A DNA stretch of 64,000 bases, taken from Sisyra terminalis. Its lineage: Eukaryota; Arthropoda; Insecta; Neuroptera; Sisyridae. Every line of letters begins with the position of its first letter. The first letter of the stretch is position 1. The translations under genes and the position numbers were made by a program. The stretch is taken from positions 32,984,001 through 33,048,000 of the forward strand of contig OY292278.1 of assembly GCA_958496175.1 (NCBI GenBank). The letters run 5' to 3'. Of the stretch, positions 57,758 through 64,000 are shown piece after piece. The notes below the pieces were generated by a model. It was not told the origin of the DNA. It was given only the letters and a program-made list of their open reading frames with translations, and ran no database searches.

Positions 57758-59930
57758 ACTTAATGGACGTCAACAGTCAATAGTTCATTATTTATCAAAT
57801 TTCAAAATTATATATCAAATCGTAAAAACAAATTAATGTTTAATCACAATGTTTATTTGATTTATAAGGAAATATTTGGTTTGATAATAATTTACATTCA
57901 ACTATCCTCAAGAATAAATGATGTTTGATTCTTTCTGTGTGATGGTTCTTTTGAGAATAAATTCGCTCTGGATTCAAAAATCGAAAATTGCAATGATAGA
58001 TCTCTTAATATTAAATTTAATTATTATATTTTTTTTATTAAATTTAACTACTATGTGATGAGTCATGTCATGTTGTGATCATCACATAGCAGTTATGAAG
58101 CGATCCATTACTACTGATATTTAAATTGTATAAAAAATCTTTTGATTTTTTTAAACTATTTTAAGATAATAATTCCAAACAATTAAATAGTCTGAGACTA
58201 AAAAAATAAATAAAAATAAACCATTATTTGTTGGTGAAAGTGAAATCAAAACGTTTATTTCATAGCTCTCAATATTCATTAATCCATTAAATTTCTCGTA
58301 CCTTTTTAAATAGATTTTAAACACTTCTAAATGATACTTCAATTATATTCCCTTTAGTGGAATATAATTGATGGTGACGGAGGGATAACATTTCCATGTT
58401 TGGGTAATGCAATCTTAAATCAGAATTAAACTTGAGACTCGAACAACAATTGTACTGTAAACTGATAGGAATCAGGTGTGAATTTAGACTGATGACAAAC
58501 GTAATCCAATTTAACGACATAACAAGCCATATTGGCTTTGTTTTGAAGATAATCGGTGATTAGTGTAATCTAGCATAAAATAGTAGATTTTCCTAGAATA
58601 TTTTTCCCGACCGGCAATGCTAGTTGAATTAAGCTCTCATTCTTTGCAATTGATTCAATGTTCCAGTTCGCGCAACTGGTAATTGGTAGCGGTTGAGTTA
58701 TTAAAAGTTGTTGAATTTCACTATTTACACACTTCGTAGGATTTCATTTAATTATATGATTAAATACTGACGTCTCTATTTTGATATCAAGTAAAAAAAT
58801 TCGATATCAAAGTGTTATATGTTTGAACGACAAATTGGGGAGATTTTCCATTTGCATGTTGAGTGCAATTAAAGTACACGCCTCTGTAAGTAAAGCTTTT
58901 CGTATGTACATGAGTCCCGTCTACTTGAATATATACATTATACATATAGGTGTAGAGAGATATATACATAATAGGTTTAACATTTTGCGTGTGCATGCTT
59001 TAATGTAATACTTGTGCAAACTAATTACCGATGATGGGTGTGGATACAACACGTCCCTATATGAACCACCCATTTATCTCAACATACACATATTCACGTG
59101 TAAAGTCCTTTCTAAATGGCGAAGGTCTATTACTCTGTCTCAGTATTATCCTCATGAACTATTAAAATCCTGTCACCAACACAGCCATAACATATTAGAT
59201 TGATCTCCAACCATTAGGGAATTTGTATGTGAAAGCATAATTATTAAGGATGAATCTGATGGATTTTATGGAGCATCAACTATGGTAATTATATTCTATG
59301 TATTATAGACATATGTTAATGTATTTTAAAAGTCTACATGCCATGCATTTGGAATCCAATGTTTGTTGCACGTTTTATTATTACAATAATTCAAGACTAT
59401 TACCGTTGAATTAAAATTTTCATTCATCGCAATTACACTAAAGCGAGCATTTTCAGTTTTGCTGTAGTTGAATTCACACATTTTACTTGTATAACAGAAA
59501 TTCTAAAAATTTTATCAATTAGAACAAACAACATTGTTGCGAAATCTATTCCAACATAATCTTATTATTTGGTTGATCTATGCCGAGAGTGGGACAAACT
59601 GCGGCTTACGATTATTAAGTGGTTTTCGATAAATGTACCCAAGTTTCCTTTTCACATTTTAAAAACTATTTTTGTTCCGTATATATTTGAAAATGTCCCT
59701 TAAATTACTGACAACAAATATGATAGACTAAGTGCAACGTTGTAACAACTTTCATTTCCAAATTCTGTCTCTTGATTTTTTTTCTGGATCCATTTGCCAT
59801 TAACATAAATCAAGAATAGTTTTCCATTTCCAATATAATTATGACTCAAAAAGCATCTCCAGTATTAGAATAAATAAGGATACAAGAAGCTTAATTGCAA
59901 GATTCCCGAAATTTACCAATAGTCAGGCCG
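57758..59930. other. Intergenic, no gene seen
   Basis: No exon or identifiable repeat. Short open frames on both strands have low-complexity composition. Confidence 0.4.
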
Positions 59931-59934
59931 TATA

Positions 59935-60440
59935 AAAGGCACTAGCAAAACCAAAGATAAGCTCTAAACTGACCTGGAAGTGTAAAAAGACTCTCACAAG
60001 CTTAGCTTCTAAATACAAAGTAAACTTTGGAATGGGAGCCAGACCAAAAGCCTTTATTTGGAGTTACAAAATCGGCAGTAAAAAATACCATCAAAGAATG
60101 AATTGACAAAAACCATTGCATAATATGAAAGAACATTACTGAACAAAAGCACAGTAAGAGGATGATGGAAAAACCATCACACAAACTAACTACTAAAATA
60201 CTTGGTCTTATGAGAAAATAGACCCGAGTGGTAATGGGTCTAACAACTTCTTTGGGATTTTGGTCCTCTGAATGAATGGAGAAATGAAGAACTAAGTATA
60301 ACAAGGCCAGGAATTGAAATTATCGGAAAGCTACGGTACGACGAGTGCTAAGGTTCGTCCAGCTGCTTGGCTTTGACTAGATAAAGTAGGAACTCAGCAA
60401 GTACAATAAGCTCTGAAGCTGCAGTGTTTAAGCTCAACTA
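59935..60440 (+). pseudogene. RNase H domain remnant of a non-LTR retrotransposon
   Basis: Broken plus-strand frames read SSKLTWKCKKTLTSLASKYK then VNFGMG, matching the R-x-V-x-x-C-x-x-x-L-x-x-L-A-x-x-x-x-V-x-L-x-W-V-P-G-H stretch of retroelement RNase H. Next come FGVTKSAVKNTIKE, then HSKRMMEKPSHKLTTKILGL and TRVVMGLTTSLG. These correspond to the L-L-x-L-S-R-x-x-x-x-x-x-x-G-L-L-T-G-H segment that follows RNase H in insect LINEs, and RRVLRFVQLLG near the end fits the usual terminus. Confidence 0.6.
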
Positions 60441-63400
60441 ATATCATCCTGGAAAACCCCACTTAATAAAAAACAAAGACCAAGTTCTACAACTAAAATA
60501 TACTTCGACGCCGATTACGGAATATTGAAAATTTGTTCTAGAATCGAAATATTCTGAATTGAAAAAGGCTGCTTATCGAATTATTTCAATATTCAGAACA
60601 ACGTACTTTTGTGAATCATTTTATTTCACCTTAAAAATCGTGAAATCCAAACACCAATTAGTGTTAACTATCTAGCATCTCAAAGAATTACTGAGAAGTA
60701 CTGTCACCAATTGTCCCCCAAATTTTAAAGAGAAGTAAAATAAATGTGTTTAATTTATAACGTTTTAATTCAATAAACATATTTTGTGCTTTTATTTAGG
60801 TATTTACCTATATGATGTCAGAAAATATAATTTCAGTAAATTTTTTTAATACCTTTTTTGCACAAAGAAAAGGTGAACTCAGTTACAATAATAAATTTTC
60901 ACTCTTAATTTACAGCTGGTTCTCTGCACAAAATTGGTACTTAAAAATTTATTACAATAGTTATAAGTAGAAAAGCCTTATTTTAATCTAAGTGAACATT
61001 AAACGATCTAAACCACTATGTAGTGTGTTATACTATACCATTATGATTTTAATCCTGTCAAATGTAGGAAATGCTTCAAAATTTATTTAAAACTTTGCCA
61101 ATTGTTATCGCATACAAATTTGCATGTATTTTACCTTTTCTTTTTAATTATCTTCAGAAATTTGAAAAAAATAAACTAAATTTAATAAATTATAGTTAAA
61201 TGCTTCAATATGGTCACAACATTCGCTATTAAATATTTTTTCTAATCTTTTAACAACCTAAACATCATTCCCTTTATAACATTACTTGTTTTAATATTCC
61301 TTTGTAGTTTCATTGTGATGAAAACATAAATAATTTTACAAATTTTTTCAAGGAAAATATTTTGTGTTATATTTCCATTAACCCACCACAAAATTAAACG
61401 AAAGGACCAGCACATAATGGGCTCATTTGTCGGTGAGGTCACATTTGCGTGATACAATAATAAGTCTTGATGCGAAAGGCTCTTTATTTCTATTTAGGGT
61501 GAGCTATAAGAAATTACGTATATCCGCAACTAAACAAATGTAATTGAATTAAAATTCCGAGACAAAATGGAAGGTGCTTTACTTTCAAGTTACTATTATA
61601 ACAAAAATTACAATTTAACTAATTTAAGCTGAAACACTTTTAGGGTTGTTAATTTTCACTTATAAAAATATACATTTTAATTATTTTTTCCTCTTTTGTG
61701 ATTGCTCGATAAGAGCTGAATAGAAATATTGCGAAAAATGTTCGTATAGAACGTTGCACATTAAGAAATTCTAGAACAGGTACTATTTGCCACCCCCCCG
61801 TTGGTTTGCATGCAGTGCACGCTCTACATGTCCGCGGATGGTGGTTCTGCTTTTTTTGGCTTTAACGCTGTTTTCATGTACTCGGCCATAATTTAAAAGA
61901 ACAAAAGCTGTTTTGTTTTTACCGACAAAAAGCAGCTTTCAATTTAAAATACTTTTGAACAAAGCACATTTTATAAATGGCTATTAATTTCTGTTATACT
62001 TGATTGATTGGTTACAAATCTTATTCTCGAGGAAAAATAGATTTTTCCTTAATGGGAAAACAAATATTCTTAGAATTTGCATAAGAAGGAACCTTATCCA
62101 GAGAGTAGTTAAAATAAATTGAATTTTATTAAGGTAATTAAGGGAAAAAAGGTGTTATGTTACCTGTAAAATAAATTTTTAGAACCTAGAGAATATTTCT
62201 AGGTATGTATTAAATAGGTGGTTTACCTGCTACAAAAATGTTCAAGTACTAAATCAGTAAGTAGTATTTTTTTTCATTTTTAAGCATATGAAATGTCGTT
62301 ATGATACTACATATTATAGCCATAACGGTCATAACTAGTCATGTTTATAATACTAATAAAAACATGGGCTACTTATAATGACGCTACTTTAGTAGCTGTA
62401 TTTCTAAAAGAGATGCTTTTTCAGATTAGAAATAGTTTCTTTCCAGGAGATAAGAAATATTGGACAAGTAAAATTATATACATATAATCTTTAAGTATAG
62501 GTGTATTATTCCAATTTCTAAAATTTTCAATGTTCCTATGGTTAAGTTACTAAAGATAGTTGCGATTAGATACATCAAATACACCCCCGATCCTAGAGAA
62601 GCATAAACCAGCCATTGAGAATCACTGATTTTAATTCAACTAATATTCAAAATAAGTATATAACTGAAGTATTTGAATTTGTGTACATCTACTGACTTAC
62701 AAAATTAAAAAAAAAATACCCCTCCCCCTCTTTTTGAATATAATTTCCCTATACATATTAAAATCCGTCAACAAATTCTTGTTGATAAATATCCTTTCCT
62801 TTGCAGTAGTTATTTACTTTAATATTTTATTATTCCCATTAGAATCGGAGTTAATAACGAGAGGATGTCAATACACCCATTTAAATTTAACATTTTTCAA
62901 ATGAATCCCTTGGGATAATTGAATCATTCTTTTTTTTTAATTAAAATATATTATCCTGCGTCGATTAAATGTAACAGTATTCCCTTTTTCGGTACACCAA
63001 ATTTCATCAGTTCTGTTTTGCTTTTTTTCCCATTGACGTGGCCAACAGATTGGAAACAAAAATCGTTTTTTAATAATTTTTTAAGGAATTCGAATAAAGT
63101 GCTATTTAAATAATATTGGTTGTTTTAATCTAAAAAAAAAAAAATAAAGGAAATTAAATTTAAATAAAATGGGGGGAGGGCAAAAGTTAGTCAATATTTA
63201 TTTGATTTGAAAAACGAAAGAAAATACATCAATTTCTGATGTTTTGCCAAGATTAAAAATAAGTGAACTGTGCAAAGCAGATTTCAGTCCATTTAACTTC
63301 TAATTGCACTTTCGCTAGTATAAATATTATCTGTGCCGTTTTCGTTTATTTAAAAATGGGAAAAATTTAAATTGAAATAAATTGCATTTTTAATTAACTT

Positions 63401-64000
63401 TGTAATCAAGATTTGATATAAAAATTAAATTAAATTTTTAAAAGTTTTTAAATGAAATTTTTAGGTGGAGTATCAAATTAAATAATGGGTAGGATTATGG
63501 GGATGGTAGTAACAAAACAAAAGCATCGTCATCTAAATTACGTTTTATTCACGTGGCTACATCAAATCTCCATATAATGATCAATTGTAGTTATTTAAAT
63601 CACGTGGTATGAACGAAATATAAGTTACACAAGCCAATGCTTTTCTAAGGATAAATATAATGTAAATCATTTTTCCATTTTTTTTTCTTTTCATGTTGAG
63701 AATACATTAGAATATTTTGGAAATTTATCACGAGCGAATTTCATATTCACTCCATGTTAATTTCCAAGTCTGAATTCAACCACTAATCTTTGTCAGTGGT
63801 ATTGTATCTCATGTCGCTTTTATTTTACAGTTAAAGACTAACACACCGCTGATACATATCCACTATAAAATGGGAAGTACAAAGTCTGATTATTTAGCAC
63901 ATAAATGGGTTAAAAGTAGAGAATTGCAAGCAGTGTAACAAAGTACGGACGTCTTATCCCGAGCTTTTCTTGTAAGCTACGATATGTGTTAAAACAACAT
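60441..64000. other. Intergenic, no gene seen
   Basis: AT-rich with no supportable exon. The only unusual patch is a GC-richer island at about 61790-61880, containing CACCCCCCCGTTGG, GCATGCAGTGCACGC and CATGTCCGCGGATGG. It may be a conserved noncoding element. Confidence 0.4.

Overview
The window looks like nuclear DNA from an insect. It is very AT-rich. The genes have many small exons separated by GT-AG introns of roughly 50-250 bp. One gene encodes a chemoreceptor-like seven-helix protein, and the intergenic DNA is full of old transposons typical of insects (mariner, Tc1, hAT-type MITEs, Helitron, Jockey-like and other LINEs, tRNA-derived SINEs). The short introns and repeat set would suit a beetle, but I cannot fix the order from sequence alone.

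Layout. 0.5-3.95 kb, minus strand: N-terminal two thirds of folliculin-interacting protein (FNIP), seven exons, with the 3' end beyond base 1. 5.3-7.7 kb: a repeat with inverted ends. 8.2-8.9 kb, minus: a two-exon small heat-shock (Hsp20/alpha-crystallin) protein. 10.4-11.0 kb: a tRNA-derived SINE and a Helitron fragment. 12.2-13.8 kb, plus: RTN4IP1/OPA10-type mitochondrial reductase, six exons. 15.1-22.6 kb, plus: a GH31 acid alpha-glucosidase (GAA-like) with a trefoil domain. This gene has two in-phase 5' ends, one encoding a membrane anchor and one a signal peptide. 22.6-50 kb holds no host gene that I can support. It holds a Tc1 remnant, SINE copies, LINE fragments, a tandem array with a ~340 bp period, dispersed repeats and MITEs. 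50.4-52.3 kb: a hAT-type MITE, a dead mariner and the large first exon of a gustatory-receptor-like gene on the minus strand, packed end to end. 53-64 kb: more LINE remnants and a foldback-type repeat that has a relative at 48.9-49.5 kb.

The genes do not form a pathway cluster. FNIP (mTORC1/AMPK and lysosome signalling) and the acid alpha-glucosidase (lysosomal glycogen breakdown) are both lysosome-linked, but their proximity may be chance. The most interesting host-gene observation is the alternative membrane-anchored versus secreted N-terminus of the alpha-glucosidase. All exon boundaries were derived by hand from reading frame, phase and splice dinucleotides; no search or transcript data were available.
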